Shown here: positions 54,497 through 63,432 of the stretch, piece by piece
Layout: every line of letters starts with the position of its first letter
How positions within the stretch are numbered: position 1 is the first letter of the stretch
From: Bacteroides uniformis
Lineage (GTDB): Bacteria > Bacteroidota > Bacteroidia > Bacteroidales > Bacteroidaceae
DNA length: 64,000 bases
Reading direction: 5' to 3'
NCBI RefSeq assembly: GCF_025147485.1
Contig: NZ_CP102263.1
Coordinates: 4,477,501 to 4,541,500, forward strand
The notes under the pieces: generated by a model
What the model was told of the DNA's origin: nothing
Databases searched by the model: none
What the model saw: only the letters and a program-made list of their open reading frames with translations
Translations under genes and position numbers: made by a program

Positions 54497-56755
54497 ATGT
54501 CTATGGAAACAATTTATCTGGGTATCGTCATCTTTCTGTTCGTACTCGCGATTTTCGACCTCGTGGTAGGTGTCAGTAATGATGCGGTCAATTTTCTTCA
54601 GTCGGCTGTCGGAGCAAAGGCAGCATCTTTCAAAACCATACTGTTCATTGCAGGCATTGGCGTCTTCATCGGTGCGGCACTCAGCAATGGCATGATGGAC
54701 ATTGCACGACACGGCATCTATCAACCGGAGCACTTCTACTTTGCCGAAATCATGTGCATTCTGCTTGCCGTCATGTTGACGGACGTCGTGCTATTAGATG
54801 TCTTCAACACTATGGGAATGCCTACCTCCACCACTGTATCCATGGTGTTCGAACTGTTGGGAGGTACGTTCGCACTGGCGCTCATCAAGGTCTATAACAG
54901 CGATACATTGGGACTGGGCGACCTCATCAATACAGACAAGGCACTGTCTGTCATCATGGCCATTTTTGTATCCGTAGCCATTGCCTTCTTCTTCGGTATG
55001 CTGGTACAGTGGCTGGCACGTATCGTGTTCACCTTCAACTACAAGAAGAACATGAAATACAGCATCGCGCTGTTCGGTGGTATAGCTGCCACCAGCATCA
55101 TCTACTTCATGCTGATAAAGGGGCTGAAAGACAGCTCATTCATGACCCCTGAAAACAAGCAATGGATACACGACAATACCGCATTGCTGATAACCGGTTT
55201 CTTTGTATTCTTCACCATACTGATGCAGATACTGCATTGGTGCAAGATAAATGTCTTCAAAGTAGTGGTTCTGATGGGTACTTTCGCCCTCGCTCTTGCC
55301 TTTGCCGGCAATGACTTGGTGAACTTTATCGGTGTTCCCCTCGCAGGATATTCCTCATTTATTGACTATACAGCCAATGGTACGGCCGCCGGCCCCGACG
55401 GATTCCTGATGTCCTCACTCCTCGGTGCAGCCAAAACCCCGTGGTATTTCCTTATCGGTGCAGGCGCCATTATGGTTTATGCACTCTGCACATCCAAGAA
55501 AGCCCACAACGTTATCAAGACTTCCGTGGACCTTGCCCGCCAGGATGACGGTGAAGAGAACTTCGGAAGTACCCCGATAGCCCGTACGCTGGTACGCTTC
55601 AGCATGACTCTGGCTAACGGAATATCCAAAACGATGCCCGAAAGCAGCAAGCGGTGGATGAACACACGCTTCCAGAAGGATGAAGCCATCATAGCCGACG
55701 GCGCCGCTTTTGACTTGGTTCGCGCCTCCGTCAATCTCGTATTGGCTGGTCTGCTCATCGCCTTGGGAACTTCCTTGAAACTTCCCCTTTCCACCACTTA
55801 CGTCACCTTTATGGTAGCCATGGGTACATCGCTTGCCGACCGTGCCTGGGGACGTGATTCGGCGGTATTCCGCATTACGGGTGTGCTCAGCGTTATCGGC
55901 GGTTGGTTCATCACTGCCGGAGCAGCGTTCACCATCTGTTTCTTCGTAGCACTGATTATCCATTTCGGCGGTACGGTTGCCATCCTGGCACTGATTGGTC
56001 TGGCAGTCTTCATGCTGATTCGTAGCCAAGTGATGTACAAAAAGCGCAAGGAGAAAGAAAAAGGCAACGAGACCCTGAAACAGTTGATGAAGAGTACGGA
56101 CAACAATGAAGTCATCGAATTGCTCCGCAAGCATACCCGTGAAGAACTGGTGAAGATTATGGAATTCACAGAAGAGAATTTTGAACGTACCGTCACTTCC
56201 TTCCTACACGAGAATCTACGCGGACTGCGTCGTGCCATGGGCTCAGTAAAATTCGAAAAACAACTCATCAAGCAGATGAAGCGTACCGGAACACTTGCCA
56301 TGTGCCGTCTCGACAACAATACCGTACTGGAAAAAGGACTCTATTACTATCAAGGCAACGACTTTGCCAGCGAACTGGTGTACAGCGTAGGCCGTCTTTG
56401 CGAACCTTGCTTAGAGCACATAGACAATAACTTCAATCCGCTGGATGCCATTCAGAAAGGAGAATTTACAGACGTAGCCGAAGACATCTGCTATCTGTTA
56501 CAAGTATGCCGCCACAAGCTGGAAACGAACAATTATGATGAACTGGAAACAGAGATTCGCAAAGCCAACGACCTCAACGGACAGTTGTCTCACCTGAAAC
56601 GCGAAGAGCTGCAACGCATCCAAAGCCAGAGCGGCAGCATCAAAGTCAGCATGGTATACCTGACTATGATACAAGAAGCCCAGAACGTAGTGACCTACAC
56701 CATCAACCTGATGAAAGTAAGCCGCAAGTTCCAAGTAGAAAAAGAAGAGTTATAA
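54497..56755 (+). CDS. PiT family phosphate transporter with PhoU-like C-terminal domain
   Basis: From the ATG at 54497 (MSMETIYLG) it has 752 residues; the earlier in-frame ATG at 54443 falls in the direct repeats. The N-terminal 500 residues have about 11 membrane helices and the two inverted PiT signatures GVSNDAVNF (near residue 25) and AGNDLVNFIGVPLAG (near 271). Residues about 515-752 are a soluble helical region like DUF47/PhoU, normally a separate protein that controls PiT carriers. It follows ppk1, so phosphate uptake and polyphosphate storage are paired. Confidence 0.92.
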   Translation: MSMETIYLGIVIFLFVLAIFDLVVGVSNDAVNFLQSAVGAKAASFKTILFIAGIGVFIGAALSNGMMDIARHGIYQPEHFYFAEIMCILLAVMLTDVVLLDVFNTMGMPTSTTVSMVFELLGGTFALALIKVYNSDTLGLGDLINTDKALSVIMAIFVSVAIAFFFGMLVQWLARIVFTFNYKKNMKYSIALFGGIAATSIIYFMLIKGLKDSSFMTPENKQWIHDNTALLITGFFVFFTILMQILHWCKINVFKVVVLMGTFALALAFAGNDLVNFIGVPLAGYSSFIDYTANGTAAGPDGFLMSSLLGAAKTPWYFLIGAGAIMVYALCTSKKAHNVIKTSVDLARQDDGEENFGSTPIARTLVRFSMTLANGISKTMPESSKRWMNTRFQKDEAIIADGAAFDLVRASVNLVLAGLLIALGTSLKLPLSTTYVTFMVAMGTSLADRAWGRDSAVFRITGVLSVIGGWFITAGAAFTICFFVALIIHFGGTVAILALIGLAVFMLIRSQVMYKKRKEKEKGNETLKQLMKSTDNNEVIELLRKHTREELVKIMEFTEENFERTVTSFLHENLRGLRRAMGSVKFEKQLIKQMKRTGTLAMCRLDNNTVLEKGLYYYQGNDFASELVYSVGRLCEPCLEHIDNNFNPLDAIQKGEFTDVAEDICYLLQVCRHKLETNNYDELETEIRKANDLNGQLSHLKREELQRIQSQSGSIKVSMVYLTMIQEAQNVVTYTINLMKVSRKFQVEKEEL

Positions 56756-56810
56756 GTTATGAGTTATAACGCATGGTACATAACATGCAACTTATAACTC
56801 ATAACTCCTT
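56748..56810. repeat. Seven-base-period repeat cassette between converging genes (site 6)
   Basis: Left arm AGTTATA, AGTTATG, AGTTATA (56748-56768); right arm ACTTATA, ACTCATA, ACTCCTT (56790-56810). Core CGCATGG (56770-56776) is the reverse complement of the CCATGCG core at sites 1 and 2. Both converging genes end inside it: stop 56753-56755 on plus, 56799-56801 on minus. Confidence 0.85.
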
Positions 56811-58229
56811 AAGCCCCATCTTCTCCGCCCGTTGCAACATAAATGCACGGGCGGCTTCGTATTCATTGGGAATGATGCCGTCCAAAATGGCATCCTTAAT
56901 GGCACTCTTCAAGGCACCTACCTGCTGGCAAGGAGAAAGGCCGAAAGTCTTCATGATTTCTTCACCACTGACCGGAGGCTGGAAATTACGGATACGGTCG
57001 CGTTCCTCCAAATCCTTCAGCTTCTGGCGTACCAACTGAAAATTATTAAGGAAGCGTTTCTTACGCTCCATATTCTTGGAAGTAATGTCGGCTTCGCACA
57101 GTGTCATCAGGTCGTCTATATCATCACCTGCCTCAAACAAGAGACGACGCACTGCCGAGTCGGTCACTACATCATCCGCTATCACAATGGGACGCATGTG
57201 CAGGCTCACCATTTTCTGCACATATTTCATCTTCTCATTCATAGGGAGCTTCATCTTGCGGAAAATATCGGGTATCATCTTCTCGCCAATGAAATTATGG
57301 TTATGGAACGTCCAGCCCGCACGGGGTTCCCAACGCTTGGTGGCAGGCTTGGCTATATCATGCAGAAGAGCTGCCCAGCGTAGCCAAAGGTTGTCGGTCT
57401 TCTTGCTGATGTTGTCGAGTACTTCGAGCGTATGGTAGAAATTGTCCTTATGGGCGCGTCCATTGCGCGTCTCCACGCCTTGCAGCCTAACAAGTTCCGG
57501 GAATATCAGTTCCAGCAGACCACAGCGGTCCAGCTCAATGAATCCCTTAGACGGAATAGGTGACAAGATGATTTTGTTCAGTTCGTCTGCAATGCGTTCT
57601 TTGGAGATGATGGAGATGCGTTCGCGATTACGCTCCAGAGAATCGAATGTCTCATCGTCAATATAGAATCCCAGCTGGGTGGCAAAACGGACACAGCGCA
57701 TCATGCGCAAAGGGTCATCACTGAAAGTTATATCAGGGTCGAGGGGAGCCCGGATGGTCTTTTCCTTCAAGTCTCCAATACCGCCAAAGGGGTCGACCAA
57801 CTCGCCATAACGCACCCGGTTCAGGCAAACAGCCAGTGCATTGATGGTAAAATCACGGCGGTTCTGGTCATCCTCCAATGTACCGTCCTCTACAATAGGC
57901 TTGCGGGAATCGTGTGTATACGATTCTTTTCTTGCACCCACAAACTCAACTTCCGTACCATAGTACTTCAATTGTGCCGTACCGAAATTCTTGAAGACGG
58001 AAACATGCGCCCCACGCCCCAGACGCTTACCCAGCGCCTCGGCCATGGCAATGCCACTGCCTACCACCACCACATCAATATCCTTGGAAGGACGTTGCAG
58101 GAAAATATCACGTACATATCCACCGACTACGTAACATTCCAATCCCAATTCATCAGCCGTTTCGGATATCCGCTTGAATATATCATCACTAAAATATTGC
58201 TTCAGTTCTTCTGCCGTCAAATCTATCAT
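56799..58229 (-). CDS. cca: CCA tRNA nucleotidyltransferase with HD domain
   Basis: Adds or repairs the 3' CCA of tRNA; related enzymes add poly(A). From the ATG at 58229 it has 476 residues: the nucleotidyltransferase head with [11 protein letters not shown] and DIDVVVVG, the [16 protein letters not shown] segment, and a C-terminal HD domain with [12 protein letters not shown]. The longer frame up to 58292 is coded by repeat words and is not believed. CCA-adding and poly(A) forms are hard to tell apart by eye. Its -7 box TATCTTTG is on the minus strand at 58303-58310. Confidence 0.9.
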   Translation of the reverse strand: MIDLTAEELKQYFSDDIFKRISETADELGLECYVVGGYVRDIFLQRPSKDIDVVVVGSGIAMAEALGKRLGRGAHVSVFKNFGTAQLKYYGTEVEFVGARKESYTHDSRKPIVEDGTLEDDQNRRDFTINALAVCLNRVRYGELVDPFGGIGDLKEKTIRAPLDPDITFSDDPLRMMRCVRFATQLGFYIDDETFDSLERNRERISIISKERIADELNKIILSPIPSKGFIELDRCGLLELIFPELVRLQGVETRNGRAHKDNFYHTLEVLDNISKKTDNLWLRWAALLHDIAKPATKRWEPRAGWTFHNHNFIGEKMIPDIFRKMKLPMNEKMKYVQKMVSLHMRPIVIADDVVTDSAVRRLLFEAGDDIDDLMTLCEADITSKNMERKKRFLNNFQLVRQKLKDLEERDRIRNFQPPVSGEEIMKTFGLSPCQQVGALKSAIKDAILDGIIPNEYEAARAFMLQRAEKMGLKEL

Positions 58230-58298
58230 AAATAATGCGCTAATGTAATGAATACGCAAATGTGTTAATGGTCTATTAGCACATTTGCACATTAAAAT
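58230..58298. repeat. Degenerate 7-8-base word repeats upstream of cca
   Basis: Opposed words of type TAATGTG and CACATTA occupy the leader of cca. The register is less exact than at other sites. They explain the false N-terminal extension of the cca frame. Confidence 0.5.
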
Positions 58299-58302
58299 GC
58301 TG

Positions 58303-58331
58303 CAAAGATAAAGATATTATTTCTATTTTTG
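58303..58331. promoter_or_regulatory. Divergent -7 boxes of cca and the lipoprotein gene
   Basis: TATCTTTG on the minus strand (58303-58310) for cca and TATTTTTG on the plus strand (58324-58331) for the lipoprotein gene. Confidence 0.55.
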
Positions 58332-58358
58332 TGGACTCTAACTCCAAGAACAACAAAT

Positions 58359-59189
58359 ATGAAAAAAGTAATACTCCTTGCATGCCTATGCTGTACACTC
58401 TTCTCTTGCGAAGATGTGGAGAAGAAGGCCGGTGAAAAACTACAAGCTGCCCGCGAAGCGTTTGAACTCGGCAACTACAATGAAGCGAAGATTCTGATTG
58501 ACAGCATCAAGATGCTCTATCCCAAAGCGTTTGAAACTCGCCGTGCAGGCATCGGCCTGATGCAGGAAGTGGAACTGAAAGAGCAGGAAAAGAGCCTGGT
58601 CTATCTGGACAGTATGCTTCAAGCCAAGCAAAAGGATTTCGATGCAATCAAAGGGAAATACACCTTTGAAAAAGATGCCGAATACCAGAATATCGGCAAT
58701 TACCTTCATCCTTCCCAAGTGATAGAAAAAAATCTGCATCGCTCTTTCCTTCGCTTCCAGGTAGACGAAAACGGAGTCATGAGCATGACTTCCATTTATT
58801 GCGGAGCCCATAATATCCACCATGTGGCCGTCAAAGTCACTGCTCCCGATGGTAGCTTTGCCGAAACACCCGCCGCCAAAGACAGCTACGAAACCACTGA
58901 CCTCGGTGAAAAGATTGAAAAGGCAGACTTCAAACTGGGAGAAGACGGAAACGTCATGGGGTTCCTTTATCTGAACAAGGACAAGAATATCAAAGTCAAC
59001 TATCAAGGGGAACGTCCCTATTCCATCACCATGACTGCCGCCGACCGCCAGGCCCTTGCCAGCGTCTACGAACTGGCACAACTGCTGTCATCCATGACGG
59101 AAATAAAGAAGAATATGGAAGAAGCCAATCTCAAAATCGAATTTGTAAAAAAGAAGATGGAAGAGAGAAAAGACAATGCACAAGAATAA
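58359..59189 (+). CDS. Uncharacterised lipoprotein
   Basis: A 276-residue lipoprotein with the signal LCCTLFSC (Cys18 or near); the ATG at 58359 is chosen because it gives the signal peptide. Residues about 22-75 look like a TPR helix pair (LQAAREAFELGNYNEAKILIDSI in part). The middle is a beta-rich domain of unknown type and the end is a charged coiled coil (KKMEERKD). I do not recognise a family with certainty. It is a single gene closed by a bidirectional terminator. Confidence 0.75.
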   Translation: MKKVILLACLCCTLFSCEDVEKKAGEKLQAAREAFELGNYNEAKILIDSIKMLYPKAFETRRAGIGLMQEVELKEQEKSLVYLDSMLQAKQKDFDAIKGKYTFEKDAEYQNIGNYLHPSQVIEKNLHRSFLRFQVDENGVMSMTSIYCGAHNIHHVAVKVTAPDGSFAETPAAKDSYETTDLGEKIEKADFKLGEDGNVMGFLYLNKDKNIKVNYQGERPYSITMTAADRQALASVYELAQLLSSMTEIKKNMEEANLKIEFVKKKMEERKDNAQE

Positions 59190-59242
59190 AAAGAAGGAAA
59201 CCGGATGATATATTCATTACTTAGTCATCCGGTTCCCTTTTT
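59189..59242. terminator. Bidirectional terminator
   Basis: Hairpin arms 59196-59208 and 59225-59236 with one bulged base, T-run 59238-59242 on the right and A-rich 59188-59195 on the left. It ends the lipoprotein gene and the converging response regulator gene. Confidence 0.85.
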
Positions 59243-59257
59243 ATTATCAGTAAAGCC

Positions 59258-59659
59258 TTACCAAACCAATTTGGGTAAATAACGGCTCAGACATGTACGC
59301 AAAGCAGACAGAGTGATGGGTTTTACCAACACTTCCGAGGCTCCGCACTCCAAGGCTTTTTCGCGGTCGGCAGTAAAGGCGTAAGCGGTCTGCATGATGA
59401 TGGGAAGTTCCTTATCCTTCTTGCGAATAATCACCGTAGCATCCAGCCCGTTCATAATAGGCATTTTTATATCCATCAGAATAGCTTCCGCCTTGTCGCG
59501 ATTCTCTTCGAACAAATTTACAATATCCTCACCATTCTTTGCCCATAGTATCTCGCATTTCTTGCCGATAATAGCCTTTATCAGTTTAAAGTTACTATCA
59601 TCATCTTCCGCAACCAGAATAAGCGGACGGTAATCTCCTGACACTTTTTCTATTTCCAT
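59258..59659 (-). CDS. Single-domain response regulator
   Basis: A 133-residue CheY-like receiver with no output domain: acidic pair in VAEDDDSN, acceptor Asp in LMDIKMPIMNG (near residue 63), Thr in MQTAYAF and Lys in LVKPIT. All key residues are present, so it should be phosphorylated. No kinase gene is adjacent; it may be a phosphate shuttle for a hybrid kinase. The gene shares a control region with the divergent ABC-F gene. Confidence 0.88.
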   Translation of the reverse strand: MEIEKVSGDYRPLILVAEDDDSNFKLIKAIIGKKCEILWAKNGEDIVNLFEENRDKAEAILMDIKMPIMNGLDATVIIRKKDKELPIIMQTAYAFTADREKALECGASEVLVKPITLSALRTCLSRYLPKLVW

Positions 59660-59686
59660 GACCTATGCGTTTTGTTTATATAGGGG

Positions 59687-59723
59687 CAAAGATATAAAAA
59701 ATAATAGATTTGCACTATCTTTG
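59687..59723. promoter_or_regulatory. Mirrored divergent promoters
   Basis: GCAAAGATA (59686-59694) and TATCTTTGC (59716-59724) are inverted copies, giving -7 box TATCTTTG on the minus strand for the response regulator and on the plus strand for the ABC-F gene. Confidence 0.6.
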
Positions 59724-59745
59724 CAGCTCATTAAAAAAATATATA

Positions 59746-61380
59746 ATGATTTCTATAGACGGACTGGCCGTAGAATTCGGCGGAACTACTTTATTCAGTG
59801 ACATATCTTTCGTTATCAACGAAAAAGACCGTATCGCCCTGATGGGTAAAAATGGAGCGGGGAAAAGTACATTGTTGAAAATCCTGGCAGGTGTAAGACA
59901 ACCTACCCGTGGAAAAATCTCAGCCCCCAAGGACAGTGTCATAGCTTACCTTCCACAGCACCTTATGACGGAAGACGGACGTACCGTATTCCAGGAAGCG
60001 GCGCAAGCCTTTGCCCACCTGCATGAAATGGAAGCTGAAATAGAGCGCCTCAACAAGGAACTGGAAACGCGTACCGACTACGAAAGCGACAGCTACATGG
60101 AACTTATCGAGAATGTCTCCGCCTTAAGCGAAAAGTTCTATGCCATCGACTCCACCAATTACGAGGAGGATGTGGAAAAAGCACTGCTCGGACTGGGCTT
60201 TGTACGCGAAGACTTCAACCGCCAGACCAGTGACTTCAGCGGCGGATGGCGCATGCGCATCGAGCTTGCCAAGCTGTTGCTGCAAAAGCCTGACGTGCTG
60301 TTGCTAGACGAGCCTACCAACCATCTGGACATAGAATCCATACAATGGCTGGAAGATTTCCTTATCAGCAATGGAAAGGCTGTCATCGTCATCAGCCACG
60401 ACCGTAAATTCGTAGACAACATCACCACCCGTACCATTGAAGTGACCATGGGACGGATATACGATTACAAAGTAAACTACTCCAAATACCTGGAACTCCG
60501 CAAGGAACGCCGCGAACAGCAACAGAAAGCCTACGACGACCAGCAGAAGTTCATTGCCGAAACCAAGGAATTCATCGAACGGTTCAAAGGCACCTACTCC
60601 AAAACCCTGCAAGTGCAAAGCCGCGTAAAAATGCTGGAGAAGCTGGAACTGCTGGAAGTGGATGAAGAAGACACTTCAGCGTTACGCCTCAAATTCCCTC
60701 CTTCTCCCCGCTCAGGCAATTATCCCGTCATCATGGAGGGAGTAGGGAAAAGTTACGGTGACCATGTGGTCTTCAAGAATGCCAACCTCACCATAGAACG
60801 GGGAGACAAGGTTGCTTTCGTTGGTAAGAACGGGGAAGGAAAGTCAACGTTAGTGAAGTGCATCATGAAGGAAATAGAACATGAAGGCACCCTCACGATA
60901 GGACACAACGTGCAGATTGGATATTTCGCACAAAACCAGGCCTCATTGTTGGATGAGAACCTGACCGTATTCCAGACCATCGACGATGTGGCAAAAGGGG
61001 AAATCCGCAACAAGATACGCGACCTGCTGGGTGCCTTCATGTTCGGTGGCCCCGAAGAGTCCATGAAGAAGGTCAAGGTGCTTTCCGGTGGAGAGCGCAC
61101 GCGCCTCGCCATGATAAAGCTTTTGCTCGAACCGGTGAATCTGCTGATACTGGACGAACCGACCAACCATCTGGACATGAAAACCAAAGATATCCTGAAG
61201 CAAGCGTTACTGGATTTTGACGGTACCCTTATCCTCGTCAGCCACGACCGTGACTTCCTGGACGGACTGGTAAGCAAGGTATATGAATTCGGCAACAAAC
61301 AAGTGAAAGAGCACTTGAGCGGCATCTACGAATTCCTTGAAAAGAAGAAAATGGACTCCCTCCGCGAACTGGAACGATAA
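59746..61380 (+). CDS. ABC-F family ATPase (translation factor type)
   Basis: A 544-residue protein with two ATP-binding cassettes and no membrane segment. Walker A GKNGAGKST and GKNGEGKST, signatures SGGWRMRIEL and SGGERTRLAM, Walker B LLLDEPTNHLD and LILDEPTNHLD, joined by a charged linker (about 245-330) with YDDQQKFIAETKEF. ABC-F proteins act on the ribosome in translation rescue or antibiotic protection; the subgroup cannot be set by eye. The ATG at 59746 is used; the earlier frame start lies in the promoter. Confidence 0.93.
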   Translation: MISIDGLAVEFGGTTLFSDISFVINEKDRIALMGKNGAGKSTLLKILAGVRQPTRGKISAPKDSVIAYLPQHLMTEDGRTVFQEAAQAFAHLHEMEAEIERLNKELETRTDYESDSYMELIENVSALSEKFYAIDSTNYEEDVEKALLGLGFVREDFNRQTSDFSGGWRMRIELAKLLLQKPDVLLLDEPTNHLDIESIQWLEDFLISNGKAVIVISHDRKFVDNITTRTIEVTMGRIYDYKVNYSKYLELRKERREQQQKAYDDQQKFIAETKEFIERFKGTYSKTLQVQSRVKMLEKLELLEVDEEDTSALRLKFPPSPRSGNYPVIMEGVGKSYGDHVVFKNANLTIERGDKVAFVGKNGEGKSTLVKCIMKEIEHEGTLTIGHNVQIGYFAQNQASLLDENLTVFQTIDDVAKGEIRNKIRDLLGAFMFGGPEESMKKVKVLSGGERTRLAMIKLLLEPVNLLILDEPTNHLDMKTKDILKQALLDFDGTLILVSHDRDFLDGLVSKVYEFGNKQVKEHLSGIYEFLEKKKMDSLRELER

Positions 61381-61463
61381 GCATCTGCTAAACCCGGCGT
61401 CCGAACAAATGGCCGATACATATTGTTTTCATTTTACTAAACACTTAACTAAGAGATATTAAA

Positions 61464-62840
61464 ATGAAACAATATGATGCCATCATAATAGGATTCGGCA
61501 AGGGCGGCAAGTTATTGGCCGCCGAACTGGCCGAACGGAATTGGAAAGTAGCCATCGTGGAACGTTCCCCTCAGATGTACGGAGGAACATGTGTAAACGT
61601 AGGATGTATCCCTACCAAAACTCTGATTCACGAATCGGAATATGCGGAAAAAAGATACTATGACGATTATAAGAACCAGTCCAAACTGTATGCACTTGCC
61701 GTGGCGCGGAAAGACAAGCTTGTATCCTTCCTGCGTGAGAAAAATTATGAAAATGTAAAAAACGAGCCTAATATAACCCTCTATGACGGAACTGCTTCTT
61801 TCTTGTCCGAAAATACAATCCGTATAGTCTCCGGCAAGGACGAAACGATTCTTGAGGGAAAAGAGATATTCATCAACACCGGGTCCACCCCTATCCTGCC
61901 TGCCATCGACGGACTCAAGGAGAGCAAGTACGTATATACCAGTGAGACCTTGCTGCAATCGAACAAACTGCCCGCACACCTGCTCGTCATCGGCGGCGGT
62001 GCTGTCGGATTGGAGTTTGCCACTATGTATGCAGGCTTTGGAAGCCATGTCACACTGCTGGAAGCGGGAAACCGCTTTCTGCCTAAAGTGGACCGCGACA
62101 TTGCCGCCTCCATGCTGGAAGCATTGAACCGAAAGCGTATCAATGTCCGGTTGAACGCCCGTGTCCAATCCGTGTACGACACAGCCGAAGGAATAACTCT
62201 GACCTATACGGACAGTGCAAACGGCACTCCCTACTACCTGAAAGGAGATGCCTTGCTGGTAGCCATCGGCCGCAAGCCTATGACTGCAGAGCTGAATCTG
62301 GAAAAAGCGGGTATACAAACAGACAAGCGGGGAGCCATCGTTGTCGACAACCAATTACGGACTACAGCCCCACACGTATGGGCCCTGGGGGACGTAAAAG
62401 GAGACGAACAGTTCGACTACTTGTCCATCGATGATTTCCGTATCATCCGTAATCAACTCTTTGAAAACAAAAAAAGGAGTACAAAAGACCGGTATCCAAT
62501 CCCCTTTGCCATTTTCACCGACCCACCGCTGGCACATATAGGACTGACGGAAGAGGAAGCGATGAAGAACGGTTATTCCATACATGTGGCACGTATCCCT
62601 GCTGCCATGATTCCACGTGCCCGTACGCTACACAGCATAGACGGTATGCTCAAAGCTATTGTAGACATCCATACCGGACGGATTCTGGGTTGTACCCTAC
62701 TTTGTGCCGATGCACCAGAAGTAATCAATACCGTAGCATCAATCATGAAAACGGGACAGCGTTACCATTTCCTGCGGGACTTCATTTTCACCCACCCCAG
62801 CATGAATGAGGGATTGAATATGTTATTCAAACCTTTTTAG
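61464..62840 (+). CDS. RclA-like pyridine nucleotide-disulfide oxidoreductase
   Basis: A 458-residue flavoprotein of the dihydrolipoamide dehydrogenase/mercuric reductase type. FAD motif IIGFGKGGK, redox pair Cys43/Cys48 in CVNVGCIPTK, NAD motif VIGGGAVGLEFA (near residue 177), second FAD motif VWALGDV, and a C-terminal THPSMNE. The sequence follows E. coli RclA closely (GFGK, IPRAR, SIDDFRIIRNQL), a reactive-chlorine response enzyme also reported to act on copper ions. It precedes a metal efflux locus, in line with a metal role. Confidence 0.88.
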   Translation: MKQYDAIIIGFGKGGKLLAAELAERNWKVAIVERSPQMYGGTCVNVGCIPTKTLIHESEYAEKRYYDDYKNQSKLYALAVARKDKLVSFLREKNYENVKNEPNITLYDGTASFLSENTIRIVSGKDETILEGKEIFINTGSTPILPAIDGLKESKYVYTSETLLQSNKLPAHLLVIGGGAVGLEFATMYAGFGSHVTLLEAGNRFLPKVDRDIAASMLEALNRKRINVRLNARVQSVYDTAEGITLTYTDSANGTPYYLKGDALLVAIGRKPMTAELNLEKAGIQTDKRGAIVVDNQLRTTAPHVWALGDVKGDEQFDYLSIDDFRIIRNQLFENKKRSTKDRYPIPFAIFTDPPLAHIGLTEEEAMKNGYSIHVARIPAAMIPRARTLHSIDGMLKAIVDIHTGRILGCTLLCADAPEVINTVASIMKTGQRYHFLRDFIFTHPSMNEGLNMLFKPF

Positions 62841-62849
62841 CATTTTCTA

Positions 62850-62881
62850 TTTGGTAATTAAGTCCTTAACCTTTATCTTTG
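62850..62881 (+). promoter_or_regulatory. Promoter of the His/Cys-rich protein gene
   Basis: TTTG (62850-62853), 20 bases, TATCTTTG (62874-62881): full consensus, 22 bases before the ATG. Confidence 0.75.
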
Positions 62882-62902
62882 CATCCGTCCAAAGATAGAG
62901 GA

Positions 62903-63313
62903 ATGAAAAAGAAACAGTACATAACCTATATTCTTTTTTTCATCAGCTTGATAATGCTGGTGATACCCGTCATTCCCCACCATCATCATGCCGACGGAAT
63001 GATATGCATGAAGAATGATATCACCGCCGATTGCTGCGGACACCGTCATAGCCCGGGCAACGAGCACTGCTGTTGCGACACGGGATGCATGACAACCCAC
63101 TTTGTACAACAGACGCCCAGCTCTTCCAATGATGTGTGTTCACATCCGGATGCCTTGTGGGCAGTTACCCTACTCATTGAACCTTTTTCCAAGTTACTCA
63201 TCCTACCCGAGTTTGACATAAGCAGGCAGGAGTGTATCTATCTGGAATCTCTTCATAGCACATTTATCATATGTGCTACGGGACTTCGTGCCCCTCCGTC
63301 TCTTCTTGCTTAA
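62903..63313 (+). CDS. Small His/Cys-rich envelope protein (DUF6769-like)
   Basis: A 136-residue protein with one N-terminal membrane segment or signal (about 8-24) followed by PHHHHADGMICMKND and a cluster with CCGHRH, HCCCDTGC (about residues 26-65), a probable metal-binding stretch. The second half is ordinary. It resembles small proteins placed before Cus-type efflux genes in Bacteroides and known only as DUF6769, from memory. The ATG at 62903 is chosen; an upstream frame extension overlaps the promoter. A periplasmic metal sponge or carrier role is inference. Confidence 0.7.
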   Translation: MKKKQYITYILFFISLIMLVIPVIPHHHHADGMICMKNDITADCCGHRHSPGNEHCCCDTGCMTTHFVQQTPSSSNDVCSHPDALWAVTLLIEPFSKLLILPEFDISRQECIYLESLHSTFIICATGLRAPPSLLA

Positions 63314-63390
63314 CTGTTACCGGAACATCACCGGGACAGATTTCTATCCGGCATAAGGAACAATGCAATTTGGTTGCACGCCCTATGCCC

Positions 63391-63398
63391 TAACTTTG
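63391..63398 (+). promoter_or_regulatory. -7 box of the efflux adaptor gene
   Basis: TAACTTTG with TTTG at 63369-63372, spacing 18, slightly short; 34 bases before the ATG. Confidence 0.5.
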
Positions 63399-63432
63399 TA
63401 TTCAAAATCAAAAAGTAAGAACAAATATCATC

